DNA of 64,000 bases from Veillonella nakazawae (GCF_013393365.1 NZ_AP022321.1:1936501-2000500); one strand, 5' to 3'. Counted from the first letter of the stretch, positions 35,957 to 43,669 are shown. Numbers and translations are program-made. Notes: generated by a model not told the origin, from the sequence alone.

Positions 35957-35980
35957 TAGTCATGCCTATTCGGCGTACAA

Positions 35981-36022
35981 AAAAGAAGGCATACGGCTTT
36001 TATAAGCCGTATACCTTCTTTA
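35981..36022 (-). terminator. Terminator of the cas operon
   Basis: Stem AAGAAGGTATACGGCTT/AAGCCGTATGCCTTCTT with TTTTTT on the minus strand. It probably ended the original cas9-cas1-cas2 operon. Confidence 0.85.
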
Positions 36023-36043
36023 TATGATATTTTTTAATCAAAA

Positions 36044-36156
36044 TTATTTACTAAAAAATAAATCACTTATCTCTTTATAATTTCTTTCAAATAGACTACG
36101 ATTAACCAATCATTTGATACCGACTCATCTTATATAATAATTGTCCGCCAACCCAT
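36044..36156 (-). pseudogene. cas1: Remnant of cas1 after cas9
   Basis: Twenty-one bases after the cas9 stop, behind GGGAGAGCACATT, the frame at 36156-36130 reads M-G-W-R-T-I-I-I-stop. MGWRT plus hydrophobics is the usual N-terminus of type II Cas1. What follows, up to the operon terminator, is only about 110 bp with no cas1 or cas2 core. A 20-codon open stretch ending at 36044 (NRSLFERNYKEISDLFFSK) could be the C-terminal tail of a deleted downstream gene. This looks like an internal deletion of the adaptation genes. Confidence 0.7.
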
Positions 36157-36176
36157 AATGTGCTCTCCCTGCAACA

Positions 36177-39100
36177 TTAAATCGTAACATCAAATTCTAG
36201 CTTTTCACCCATAACTTTATATTTATTACCTAATACATCAACATTGAATTTAGTTAAATTCTTTAAAGAGGTTTTCACAGATAGCCGTTCTTGTTTATTT
36301 GTAGGTCGATCTATATACGAAATTTCTATTTTATGTTCCTTCTCACTATTCATACATTTAAATATACAACTTAAAACTTCTCCTTTATATTCGTAAGATA
36401 TAAAATCTCCTCTATAAAGAGACATAATAAACTTAGCTTTCTCTGATATACTCTGATTTTTTTTAGCCTTATAATACTGATCTTGATTAATTAAATACTT
36501 TCCATTTATAAATTGGACCATATCATATGGTACATTTAGTACTAAATAGTTATTCCCTTCTTGATAAATATCTGTACGTAAACTTTTTATCTTCAAGAAT
36601 ACAGATTTATTATGTCCTTGCTGTTTTGTATTAACACGATGAGCACCTAATTGTTTATCGCGGAATTTAACTGATTCAATAATTGGACCATTTCCTCTTT
36701 TTGAATATTTACGAATTGGCCCATGATCTTCTTTATAAGCTGCAAAGGGATTAGATTCGTCTCCATATTGTTCTACAATCTTTTGAAAAATCTCAAAAGT
36801 TTTAGGATCATGGTGATACATCAACAATTTATCAGGAGACTCTAAAATCATTTTTTTTAGTTTGCTTCCAACATTACCAGCACCTGTATTATAAATATCA
36901 CTATATTTAGTGATAATATAGGTCACTTCTTTATTATCTTCAACAAAGCTTCGAGTTGCTTTTATCTGTTGATCATATAAAGCTCTATTAGGTTTACGAT
37001 CTACCTTATGAGAATATAACGGTTCTATACGTTCAATATGTTTTAAGAACTGAATATAGTTAGATACATTCTCTGATTTATCAAATAATTCTTGTTCTAG
37101 TACTTCGCCTGTTTCAGAATTTATAATATTACCATCTACCTCTACAATAGATTCCTTATTATTCAAACTTTCCGAGAAGGCACCTATTTTCGAGAAAAAT
37201 TTTATCAGTTTCGTATTAGCAAAACCAGCAATAATCATAGCATCTTGTGCATGATGAGCATATGTTTCTTCTCTATTTTTTGATAGGTACGCTTTTTTTC
37301 TAAAGTAACTTGTAGCAGAACCATTTATAACTTTAACATTAGTATTTATATTATGGTAATCAAAAAAGGATTTTAATAAATTATAGGTTTCACGTGATGC
37401 ATAACGTGTATCGACCAAATTGCGATCAATAAAGCCTTTCATATCTTCAACTGGATTTCCAAGATACAATAAGTTTCTCTTCTTAGCATTACTAAAATTC
37501 GAGTTTCTAATAACATATTCTTTAAATATTTCAAAAGCTATTTCTGCTTTACCACTACTGAAATATTGGAATGGTGACCGTTGGCCTTTCGCTTGATTTT
37601 CTTTCTGATATACAAGAACTTTATTAGACTGAGCATCACTTAGAGATATAGATAAAGGAATAATATGATCAACTTCTAAAAGGCCTGCTTTAAATACATC
37701 AGATAACTCTATAGGCTTTAAAGAATATGCGCATTTAAAATCCTGTTCTAACAATAAACTAATACGTTCAAGCTCTGCACGCGTAAGCTTCCTGTTTTCA
37801 ACAAGTTCCATGATTTTATAGCGTTTTTCCTCATTAGCCTTCTGAATTTTCTTAATCAGATCTTTCTTTTCCTGACTATTTTTTTCTCGTGCTAATTCAA
37901 CTACTACATCACTAAATTCAGCGTCATCTCCATTTTGTTTTTTAAGATATTTACGCAGTGCATTAAATACCTTAATAGTCTCATTAATAGAGCGTTTAAC
38001 AACAGGTGATACAATCCAATCAGATAAATTAGCACATAACTGATTGTTCTGTGAAAAGTTATGATTATATGGCTTTATACCTGCTTCAGTATATAGTTCT
38101 ATTTGGTTCTTACTAGTTCTCAATAAATCATCTAAGATTAAATTAATAGCCTTAAATGATAAAGAATGATATGTAGTAAAACCTCCCGATTTTGCAATTT
38201 CTTTAGCTAAACTAGTAGATAATTTTAAATCATCTACTAATTTTCTTTCACGAACTTCTATACTTTTTTCTTTAGTTAGAATTTCAGATGTATCATCTAC
38301 TAATTGTTTATTACCTTCAATTGTAGCTTCTTCGTTTACAGATTTTGCAATTTTTAATAACTCGTTGTAACCTTCAAATTTTGTAAAAACTGGTTTTTCC
38401 GATTTATCTATTCTAAAGCCAAAAATATCTTCCTTTTTAACACCACATACTTTTGCAATAGCAGGAATCGTTACTGATTTACCTTTATTTACATACTCAT
38501 TAATCAACTCTTGTTTCTGAGCTTCAGTTATCTTTATACCTTGAAGCGTTAAATTATTTAAATCATTTAACAAATTAAATAAGCATGCACTATAGCTCCA
38601 TTTAGGTGCTCTTAATTCATTAGGAAAATATGTACACGTACCACGCATTTTATCAATCAAATTAATCTTAATGACATTACCATTTTCATCTAATTGGTAA
38701 CTTCCATAAGGTGTAGGACTTTTATAACTACCGGGCCCCTCATAGTACTCACGTTTAGAGTCATATATACATAAAACCTCATCTGTTATCCCTTTTAATT
38801 TTGGATAAAATGATGATTGGACCTCAAGAAGCTTAATTAATTCACTACGATACGATTCATGAGTAAACTTATTTTCAATACCTCGTACTGTTCCCGTAGT
38901 GTTCAACTTCTCTAACTGAACATGACAAGGATAAATTCCATCCATAAGTTTATTCTCATTATTTCGGATAATATCTGCTGAACTTCGATTACTTCCGTCC
39001 TCAGTAGCAAGATCCTCTGGACTCAGATAAAAGATACCTCTATGTTTTGCCAATTGAATGATAACAGCTACCAATTCATCAGGCAAAAGCTTATTACTAA

Positions 39101-39371
39101 GTCCTCTAACTCTAATTTCATAAAGATTTGTATAAGACTTATTTCCACTTACCCCTAGTACATTTGACAAGAGTTCTTTTAATCGCTCTAATCTATGATG
39201 ACTCCGCCTCACACCTCTACGACTACTTCTGAACCCTCTACGTGCTACATTCTCTTCTGCCATTCCTTCTCGAAATAATCTTACCCCACTAATTAGAACA
39301 TTATAGTTTTCATCAATAATTGCATAACCAACAGAAGCAACCCCGATATCTAATCCCAGTATATATCCCAT
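36177..39371 (-). CDS. cas9: CRISPR-associated endonuclease Cas9 (compact, type II-C-like)
   Basis: 1064-aa RNA-guided DNA endonuclease; length fits type II-C. RuvC-I Asp8 in MGYILGLDIGVASVG; the Arg-rich bridge helix at about 44-70 (RRGFRSSRRGVRRSHHRLERLK); RuvC-II Glu492 in VVVELARE; HNH His569 in LLEVDHIIPLS with the CAYS Cys before it; RuvC-III HHAQDAMIIA with His706/707 and Asp710. All catalytic residues are present and the frame is open throughout. AGGAGAGGG precedes the ATG. Base composition is AT-richer than the core genes. cas1/cas2 are lost downstream, and an IS30 copy sits 40 bp upstream, separating the gene from its likely native promoter; expression is uncertain. Confidence 0.97.
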   Translation of the reverse strand: MGYILGLDIGVASVGYAIIDENYNVLISGVRLFREGMAEENVARRGFRSSRRGVRRSHHRLERLKELLSNVLGVSGNKSYTNLYEIRVRGLSNKLLPDELVAVIIQLAKHRGIFYLSPEDLATEDGSNRSSADIIRNNENKLMDGIYPCHVQLEKLNTTGTVRGIENKFTHESYRSELIKLLEVQSSFYPKLKGITDEVLCIYDSKREYYEGPGSYKSPTPYGSYQLDENGNVIKINLIDKMRGTCTYFPNELRAPKWSYSACLFNLLNDLNNLTLQGIKITEAQKQELINEYVNKGKSVTIPAIAKVCGVKKEDIFGFRIDKSEKPVFTKFEGYNELLKIAKSVNEEATIEGNKQLVDDTSEILTKEKSIEVRERKLVDDLKLSTSLAKEIAKSGGFTTYHSLSFKAINLILDDLLRTSKNQIELYTEAGIKPYNHNFSQNNQLCANLSDWIVSPVVKRSINETIKVFNALRKYLKKQNGDDAEFSDVVVELAREKNSQEKKDLIKKIQKANEEKRYKIMELVENRKLTRAELERISLLLEQDFKCAYSLKPIELSDVFKAGLLEVDHIIPLSISLSDAQSNKVLVYQKENQAKGQRSPFQYFSSGKAEIAFEIFKEYVIRNSNFSNAKKRNLLYLGNPVEDMKGFIDRNLVDTRYASRETYNLLKSFFDYHNINTNVKVINGSATSYFRKKAYLSKNREETYAHHAQDAMIIAGFANTKLIKFFSKIGAFSESLNNKESIVEVDGNIINSETGEVLEQELFDKSENVSNYIQFLKHIERIEPLYSHKVDRKPNRALYDQQIKATRSFVEDNKEVTYIITKYSDIYNTGAGNVGSKLKKMILESPDKLLMYHHDPKTFEIFQKIVEQYGDESNPFAAYKEDHGPIRKYSKRGNGPIIESVKFRDKQLGAHRVNTKQQGHNKSVFLKIKSLRTDIYQEGNNYLVLNVPYDMVQFINGKYLINQDQYYKAKKNQSISEKAKFIMSLYRGDFISYEYKGEVLSCIFKCMNSEKEHKIEISYIDRPTNKQERLSVKTSLKNLTKFNVDVLGNKYKVMGEKLEFDVTI

Positions 39372-39447
39372 ATATACCCTCTCCTAATAATCATTAATTT
39401 TATTAATACATGATGAATTGTAAAATATATTGCGACAAGTAAAAAGA

Positions 39448-39516
39448 CTCATATTGGAGATCTCGTGTAAAATGTAAATAACCACAAATACATGACACGG
39501 AGGTCTCTAATATGAG
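39448..39516 (+). promoter_or_regulatory. Hairpin masking the IS30 transposase start
   Basis: CTCATATTGGAGATCTCGTG (39448-39467) is complementary, with few mismatches, to the segment 39495-39516 that contains the ribosome site GGAGGT and the ATG. Transcripts that begin outside the element would fold and hide the start, limiting transposase made by read-through. Confidence 0.7.
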
Positions 39517-40450
39517 CTACATACATCTTACCATAGAAAAACGAAGTCAAATAGAAGTTTTACGAAAAGAAGGATACTCTGTTCGTAGAATTGCTAGCTT
39601 AATCGGTGTCCACCATTCTACTGTAGCAAGAGAATTAAATCGCGTTAAAGGTGAATATTCTGCGATTAAAGCTCAACAGTTAGCAATTAGTAAGTCTGCT
39701 AATAAAGGTAGACCAACAAAGTTAACCCCTCAATTAGCGGCTTTAATTGAATCCAGGTTACAACAAACTTGGTCTCCAGAAGAAATAGTTGGTTCTGAAT
39801 TAGTTGGGGTTCTAAGCTTTAAAACAATATATTCTTGGATCCATCGTGGTTTTCTTGCTGTAACAGAGAAAGTACTTCGCCGGAAAGGCAAAAAACCTGG
39901 TACTCAAGAAAAGCGTGGACGCTTCAATGTGAAAAAGACCATTAAGGACCGACCTCAAGAAGTTGAAAACCGGGAGACTTTTGGTCATTGGGAACTAGAT
40001 ACAATGGTGTCTTCCAGAGGTCAAAGTAAAGGGTGTTTAGCTACATTTGTTGAACGTAAAACTCGATTCTATATAGCAATAAAGATGGATGACCGATCTA
40101 AGGATTCTATGTTTTTAGCTATTAGTTCCCTATACAACACATTAACAAGTAAATTACTTAAAACCTTTACCGTGGACCGTGGTAAAGAATTTGCGTGCTT
40201 TGAACAGGTTGAAACCGAGTTTGGGATACCGATGTATTTTGCTGACGCCTATGCAGCATGGCAACGTGGCTCTAATGAAAATAGTAATGGTTTACTTCGA
40301 GAGTTTTTTCCTAAGAAAACCGATTTAGCTAAAGTAACACTAGATAAACTAACAGAAGCACTAGTGCTGATTAATAATCGACCGAGAAAATGCCTTGGGT
40401 TTAAAACACCATTTGACATGTTTAAACATGAGATTAGAAAATTGATTTAG
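39512..40450 (+). CDS. IS30-family transposase
   Basis: 312 aa. The N-terminal HTH (MSYIHLTIEKRSQIEVLRKEG, then SVRRIASLIGVHHSTVARELNR) binds the ends; the DDE core shows HWELDTMV (Asp), FTVDRGKEF (Asp) and QRGSNENSNGLLREFFPK (Glu). Intact frame. Transcribed against cas9. Confidence 0.95.
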   Translation: MSYIHLTIEKRSQIEVLRKEGYSVRRIASLIGVHHSTVARELNRVKGEYSAIKAQQLAISKSANKGRPTKLTPQLAALIESRLQQTWSPEEIVGSELVGVLSFKTIYSWIHRGFLAVTEKVLRRKGKKPGTQEKRGRFNVKKTIKDRPQEVENRETFGHWELDTMVSSRGQSKGCLATFVERKTRFYIAIKMDDRSKDSMFLAISSLYNTLTSKLLKTFTVDRGKEFACFEQVETEFGIPMYFADAYAAWQRGSNENSNGLLREFFPKKTDLAKVTLDKLTEALVLINNRPRKCLGFKTPFDMFKHEIRKLI

Positions 40451-40486
40451 TTTTGTCGCATTACTTATTGCAATTCATCACATAAA

Positions 40487-40492
40487 ATTATA
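40487..40492 (-). promoter_or_regulatory. Likely original cas9 -10 box, cut off by IS30
   Basis: TATAAT on the minus strand, with TG-rich DNA upstream but no good -35. The start point predicted from it lies within a base or two of the IS30 junction. Confidence 0.4.
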
Positions 40493-40522
40493 ACAATCAG
40501 AAAATCATTATTTTTTACTCTA

Positions 40523-40947
40523 GATTTATCATAAGCAACAATCATAAAATACTAAAACCTTGTGTAAGTGAACACTCTTAATGGTATTTTTAATCGAAAA
40601 TTACAAAGTATTAAAACAAGCCGTTTTTGAATTTTGACCTCACAAAAGACTTATCATAGCGAAAAATTACAGAGTACTAAAACAACCCAACCTATATAGA
40701 ATTGAATATTATTGTTTTATCATAGCGAAAAATTACAGAGTACTAAAACAATCAATCTCACTATATCGAACTTCCAAAAGTTTTATCATAGCGAAAAATT
40801 ACAGAGTACTAAAACTGCTGCATTTTGTCCATTTGTACAAAGTCAGTTTTATCATAGCGAAAAATTACAGAGTACTAAAACATGCTCCGCTGTCTAAATT
40901 AATGTCATGTCGTTTTATCATAGCGAAAAATTACAGAGTACTAAAAC
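40523..40947 (-). CRISPR. Type II CRISPR array, seven repeats
   Basis: 36-bp repeats (plus strand GTTTTATCATAGCGAAA...GAGTACTAAAAC) at 40714, 40780, 40846 and 40912 are identical; that at 40648 has two changes. 40583-40617 and 40523-40558 are decayed (the last about 28/36 identical). The five spacers next to intact repeats are each 30 bp. Decay at the low-coordinate end and the tracrRNA strand both place the leader at the high end, so crRNAs are read on the minus strand, repeat starting GTTTTAGTACTCTG. Near the repeat's 3' end TATGAT precedes the spacer by five bases and could serve as an internal -10, as in Neisseria II-C arrays. Confidence 0.95.
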
Positions 40948-40967
40948 CTCAACAACGAAGTTATGCA

Positions 40968-40995
40968 CCTTTGTAAGCTTTCGCTATAACAAAAC
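40968..40995 (-). ncRNA. Second, truncated anti-repeat beside the array leader
   Basis: The minus strand reads GTTTTGTTATAGCGAAAGCT followed by TACAAAGG. It matches the 5' half of the tracrRNA anti-repeat (GCGAAAGGTTACA) better than the array repeat, but lacks the lower-stem half and the nexus. It lies 20 bp from the first repeat and would be in the pre-crRNA leader, where it could pair with the 3' half of a repeat. Probably a fragment of a duplicated tracrRNA. Confidence 0.6.
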
Positions 40996-41000
40996 ATAAA

Positions 41001-41174
41001 CAAAAAGAGCACAGATCATAAGACCTGTGCTCAAAATTTCACACAAAAACATTAGTAATATGTACTACTAACTCAATTTACATATACTATTGTTAATAAC
41101 TACTTAAAAGTAGTGATTTCGACATAAAGTCTTATTTTAGTAGATTCTGTAACCTTTCGCTATGGTAAAATCTA
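41001..41174 (-). ncRNA. tracrRNA
   Basis: The anti-repeat is at 41171-41135 on the minus strand (ACCATAGCGAAAGGTTACAG, then AATCTACTAAAAT) and pairs with the crRNA repeat along nearly its full length, with a bulge (C against AUC) eight pairs from the repeat start. A nexus hairpin GAC-UUUAU-GUC and a second hairpin ACTACTT/AAGTAGT follow. The RNA ends at a terminator with stem GAGCACAG/CTGTGCTC (41007-41032) and TTTTT. Length about 170 nt. Upstream is a consensus promoter. The plus-strand alternative has no such tail or terminator. Confidence 0.92.
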
Positions 41175-41179
41175 ATTAC

Positions 41180-41208
41180 ATATTATATCAGTATTACTTA
41201 TATGTCAA
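41180..41208 (-). promoter_or_regulatory. tracrRNA promoter
   Basis: Minus strand TTGACA (41208-41203), 17-bp spacer, TAATAT (41185-41180); a TATAAT two bases earlier gives a 15-bp spacer. Start expected near 41174. Confidence 0.85.
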
Positions 41209-41307
41209 CACTTTCTAATTTTTATTCATCAATTCATTATATTTTTATCAAATAACCTTAATTACTCTATTATTGTCTTCATAAAAAGATAATTTAAAAT
41301 AATCAAA

Positions 41308-41410
41308 AGAGGAAAAGGACACAAATAAATTGTGTCCTTTGATTTCGGCATAAGGCCCTACCTTAATAGATTCTCACGAGTATTAAGGCGAAACTGCAGC
41401 TCTATCCTAC
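41308..41410 (-). ncRNA. Natural single-guide-like RNA behind tRNA-Arg
   Basis: Directly after the tRNA CCA, minus strand in order: a 21-nt guide-like segment (41410-41390); repeat-like GCCTTAATACTC (41389-41378; array repeat GTTTTAGTACTC); GUGA tetraloop (41377-41374); anti-repeat-like GAATCTATTAAGG (41373-41361; tracrRNA GAATCTACTAAAA); nexus GGC-CUUAU-GCC (tracrRNA GAC-UUUAU-GUC); the same CGAAATCA linker; and an 11-bp terminator stem AAAGGACACAA/TTGTGTCCTTT. Over 34 aligned positions, 27 equal the tracrRNA and the other seven are transitions, several compensated in the paired strand. Likely co-transcribed with the tRNA. Function inferred, not shown. Confidence 0.8.
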
Positions 41411-41487
41411 TGGTGCGCCTAGAGGGAATCGAACCCCCAACCTACAGTTTAGGAAACTGACGCTCTCTCCGGTTGAGCTATAGACGC
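41411..41487 (-). tRNA. tRNA-Arg (anticodon CCU)
   Basis: 77 nt including encoded CCA. Acceptor GCGTCTA pairs with TAGGCGC; D arm GCTC/GAGC; anticodon loop TTCCTAA gives CCT, reading AGG; T arm GGGGGTTCGATTCCCTC. The 27-43 pair is a T-T mismatch. Followed without gap by the single-guide-like RNA, which ends at the only visible terminator, so both share one transcript. Confidence 0.95.
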
Positions 41488-41498
41488 ATGTATACTTT

Positions 41499-41528
41499 AT
41501 TATATCGTTTTTAATAAAGTATACGCAA
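41499..41528 (-). promoter_or_regulatory. Promoter of the tRNA-Arg/guide-like RNA unit
   Basis: Minus strand TTGCGT (41528-41523), 18-bp spacer, TATAAT (41504-41499). An inverted repeat GTATACTTTATTA/TAATAAAGTATAC (41490-41524) overlaps it and may also act as terminator for plus-strand transcription. Confidence 0.7.
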
Positions 41529-41535
41529 GGCGTCC

Positions 41536-42525
41536 TTATTGTTGTAGGTATTGGTTATTTACTTGTTTTTGTTCTTCTGGGCTGAGGTTTTGGTAGCCTT
41601 TAGCTAATGCACTTACCCAAGATCCGTAAGCAGGGTTTGGGAATACTACAAAGGTAGTGCCAAAGTCTTCTTTGTGTGCATCGATGATGCCATTTCTTTC
41701 AGCTAGTGTCTTACCTTTTGTACCGATTGGGAAATCACCAGCGTTATCACCCATGTATAGAACGACATAATATTTTTTAGCAATCGCATCAAAGCGAGGT
41801 TGTTTGTCAGAGTCTTTTTCGAATAGTAGTACATGGTCTTTATCGACGGATGGGAATCCTAGTTCCTTAAAGTTTTGTACTGTTGCATCATAGTTAACAG
41901 GTGCATAGCGGTTTGAAACATAGAATATTTCAACACCTTGTTTATGTACTTCATTTAGGAATTCAACAGCGCCAGGCATGGCTTGTGATTTCCCTTGATG
42001 TACCGCTTGGCGCCACCAAGGAGCATCGAAGCGGCCATTGCCGTTAGCGATGCTTTCACCCATCAGTTTTGTATTGTCTACTACTGTTTCATCCGCATCA
42101 AGAACGATAGCTAAAGGTTTTCTTTGATGAGATGGATCAGTAACAGCCATTTTAACAAGATTCATCGCCACATTATACCCCTGATATGCCAGTGCTCTAT
42201 ACTCCGCAGAAGTGCGCATCCATAACAGCCCCATCGTCTCAGTATCAGCTTGGTACTGCTGCTTTTGCTTGAGTGCTGCTTGTTCATCTAGTACTACTGC
42301 AGCTTTTGCCGGCTCACTATTAGCAGCTACAGTATTAGCTACCGTATTCGTAGCCGCTATACTATTAGTCGGTTGAGTTGATTGAACCTGCGCTACCATC
42401 ACTGTAGGAACTACAGGATTTACCTTCACTGTCGTCGGAGAATCCGCCTGTACTACAGAACCTACGCAAAGGCTACCACCAAGGCAAGCCACCGCTACAT
42501 ACCATGCCAAACTACTACGTTTCAT
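41536..42525 (-). CDS. Class C (lipoprotein e(P4)-like) acid phosphatase
   Basis: 329-aa secreted HAD-superfamily phosphatase that would dephosphorylate nucleotides or NMN outside the cytoplasmic membrane. Signal peptide at about 1-27, without a clear lipobox (ending VGSVVQA), then a Val/Thr/Asn-rich linker to about residue 85. The catalytic domain has IVLDADETVVDN (nucleophile Asp), FYVSNRYA (motif II) and YMGDNAGDFP (motif IV). Homologues aid NAD or phosphate salvage. ATG 42525 follows AGGAGG. No operon partner. Confidence 0.9.
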   Translation of the reverse strand: MKRSSLAWYVAVACLGGSLCVGSVVQADSPTTVKVNPVVPTVMVAQVQSTQPTNSIAATNTVANTVAANSEPAKAAVVLDEQAALKQKQQYQADTETMGLLWMRTSAEYRALAYQGYNVAMNLVKMAVTDPSHQRKPLAIVLDADETVVDNTKLMGESIANGNGRFDAPWWRQAVHQGKSQAMPGAVEFLNEVHKQGVEIFYVSNRYAPVNYDATVQNFKELGFPSVDKDHVLLFEKDSDKQPRFDAIAKKYYVVLYMGDNAGDFPIGTKGKTLAERNGIIDAHKEDFGTTFVVFPNPAYGSWVSALAKGYQNLSPEEQKQVNNQYLQQ

Positions 42526-42712
42526 AATTGCCTCCTAACCACATTTGTTCTCTGTATAAATACAATACACAATGTAATTCTACATAGGTATACGAAAGTC
42601 CTCTATAGATTTATATACTATCTGTATCTTTTAAATCGATCTACACAAGAACTATGCTATAATACAGCTGTTGATAGTATTAGAGAGTTCTTATAGAAAA
42701 GAGGTATATGTA

Positions 42713-43594
42713 ATGAAAGTATGTAAACGATCAATTATTACCAGTTCACTATTAGCTGTATTGGCTATATCATCTGCGTACGGGGCTACACCTGTACAGC
42801 CAAGTGAAAGCACAGACACTGCAGTGGTTGATATGGATTATTCTAATATTCCAGAGTTAAAAAAATCTATCGAAAGCGCAACACCTGCTATGGTGCAATC
42901 TACGCTTGATGCTTCTAAAGGAAAACCTACTAAAGATAAGCCCATCTATTCAACGGTGACTATGTCTGGTAACCGTGTTGTATCTGTAAAAACTTACAAA
43001 ACTAAAGAAGAACAAGAAAAAGCCATATTAAAAGAGCGTAAACGCTTAGACAAGGTCACTGCTGAACGTCAGGCTAAAAGAAAAGACGAAACACGCACAG
43101 ATATGCTAAAAGGTTTAACACCAATACCGTCCTATCCACCGGTAAGCGAAACACGCGTATTACAAAGCGAAATGTTCTCTAGACCATTCGGCAGACAACT
43201 AGATTTGCGTTTAGTAGAGGCCTATACACAAGATTATGACAAGGCTAAACCTGGCGATATTTATGTCTATGCAGATTATGTGGACTACACATCTAAGCAG
43301 CTATTAGGTGAAAAAGATGGTACCACTGCTATTTCAGCTATGATACTACGTGTAATCATGAGAAAAGACGAAAACAAAGCTTTCAGCATTGATGTAAATG
43401 CGTACTTCATAAATCCAACAACACATACCATTTCCATAAGTCGGTCCGAAGATGTAAAGGGTATCGATATCAAGAAAGAGGAAAGAGCTGAAGCTGTATT
43501 TAAACTACCATCACACCAATTACAAGCCGGCGATCCGCAGTATGAAATCGCTAAGCTTATGTATCAAGACCTAACAAATAAAAAATTTGACTAG
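42713..43594 (+). CDS. Exported hypothetical protein
   Basis: 293 aa with a signal peptide (MKVCKRSIITSSLLAVLAIS..AYGA, cleavage near 24). The mature part has a basic helical stretch (EEQEKAILKERKRLDKVTAERQAKRKDETR) and a beta-rich C-terminal half. I do not recognise the family. ATG 42713 follows AGAGG; the upstream in-frame start lacks a site. Divergent from the acid phosphatase, convergent with catalase, with its own terminator. Confidence 0.7.
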   Translation: MKVCKRSIITSSLLAVLAISSAYGATPVQPSESTDTAVVDMDYSNIPELKKSIESATPAMVQSTLDASKGKPTKDKPIYSTVTMSGNRVVSVKTYKTKEEQEKAILKERKRLDKVTAERQAKRKDETRTDMLKGLTPIPSYPPVSETRVLQSEMFSRPFGRQLDLRLVEAYTQDYDKAKPGDIYVYADYVDYTSKQLLGEKDGTTAISAMILRVIMRKDENKAFSIDVNAYFINPTTHTISISRSEDVKGIDIKKEERAEAVFKLPSHQLQAGDPQYEIAKLMYQDLTNKKFD

Positions 43595-43620
43595 TAATAG
43601 TTAAATATACCCGCCACGAC

Positions 43621-43669
43621 AAAAGCCCCTCCTTACTATGAGCTACATAGCAAGGAGGGGCTTCGTTTT
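43621..43669 (+). terminator. Terminator
   Basis: Long stem AAGCCCCTCCTTACTATG/CATAGCAAGGAGGGGCTT, followed by TCGTTTTA. Confidence 0.88.

Larger units (their letters stand above)
39411..40480 (+). mobile_element. IS30-family element between cas9 and the CRISPR array
   Basis: 1070-bp element. Terminal inverted repeats start TGATGAATTG at 39411 and, on the reverse strand, at 40480; further inside both share TGCGACAA. It is flanked by the dinucleotide CA on both sides (39409-39410, 40481-40482), matching the short duplication of IS30. The insertion point falls about 7 bp after a TATAAT on the minus strand, that is at the probable cas9 transcription start. Confidence 0.9.

Noticed and set aside
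40712..40897. Open reading frame of 61 codons with repeated FYHSEKLQSTKT
   Set aside because: It is the CRISPR array translated; the 66-bp repeat-spacer period is a multiple of three.
41135..41230. tracrRNA on the plus strand, pairing with plus-strand crRNAs
   Set aside because: The repeat ends are palindromic, so pairing alone is ambiguous. The plus strand lacks a nexus, terminator and promoter, all of which are present on the minus strand.
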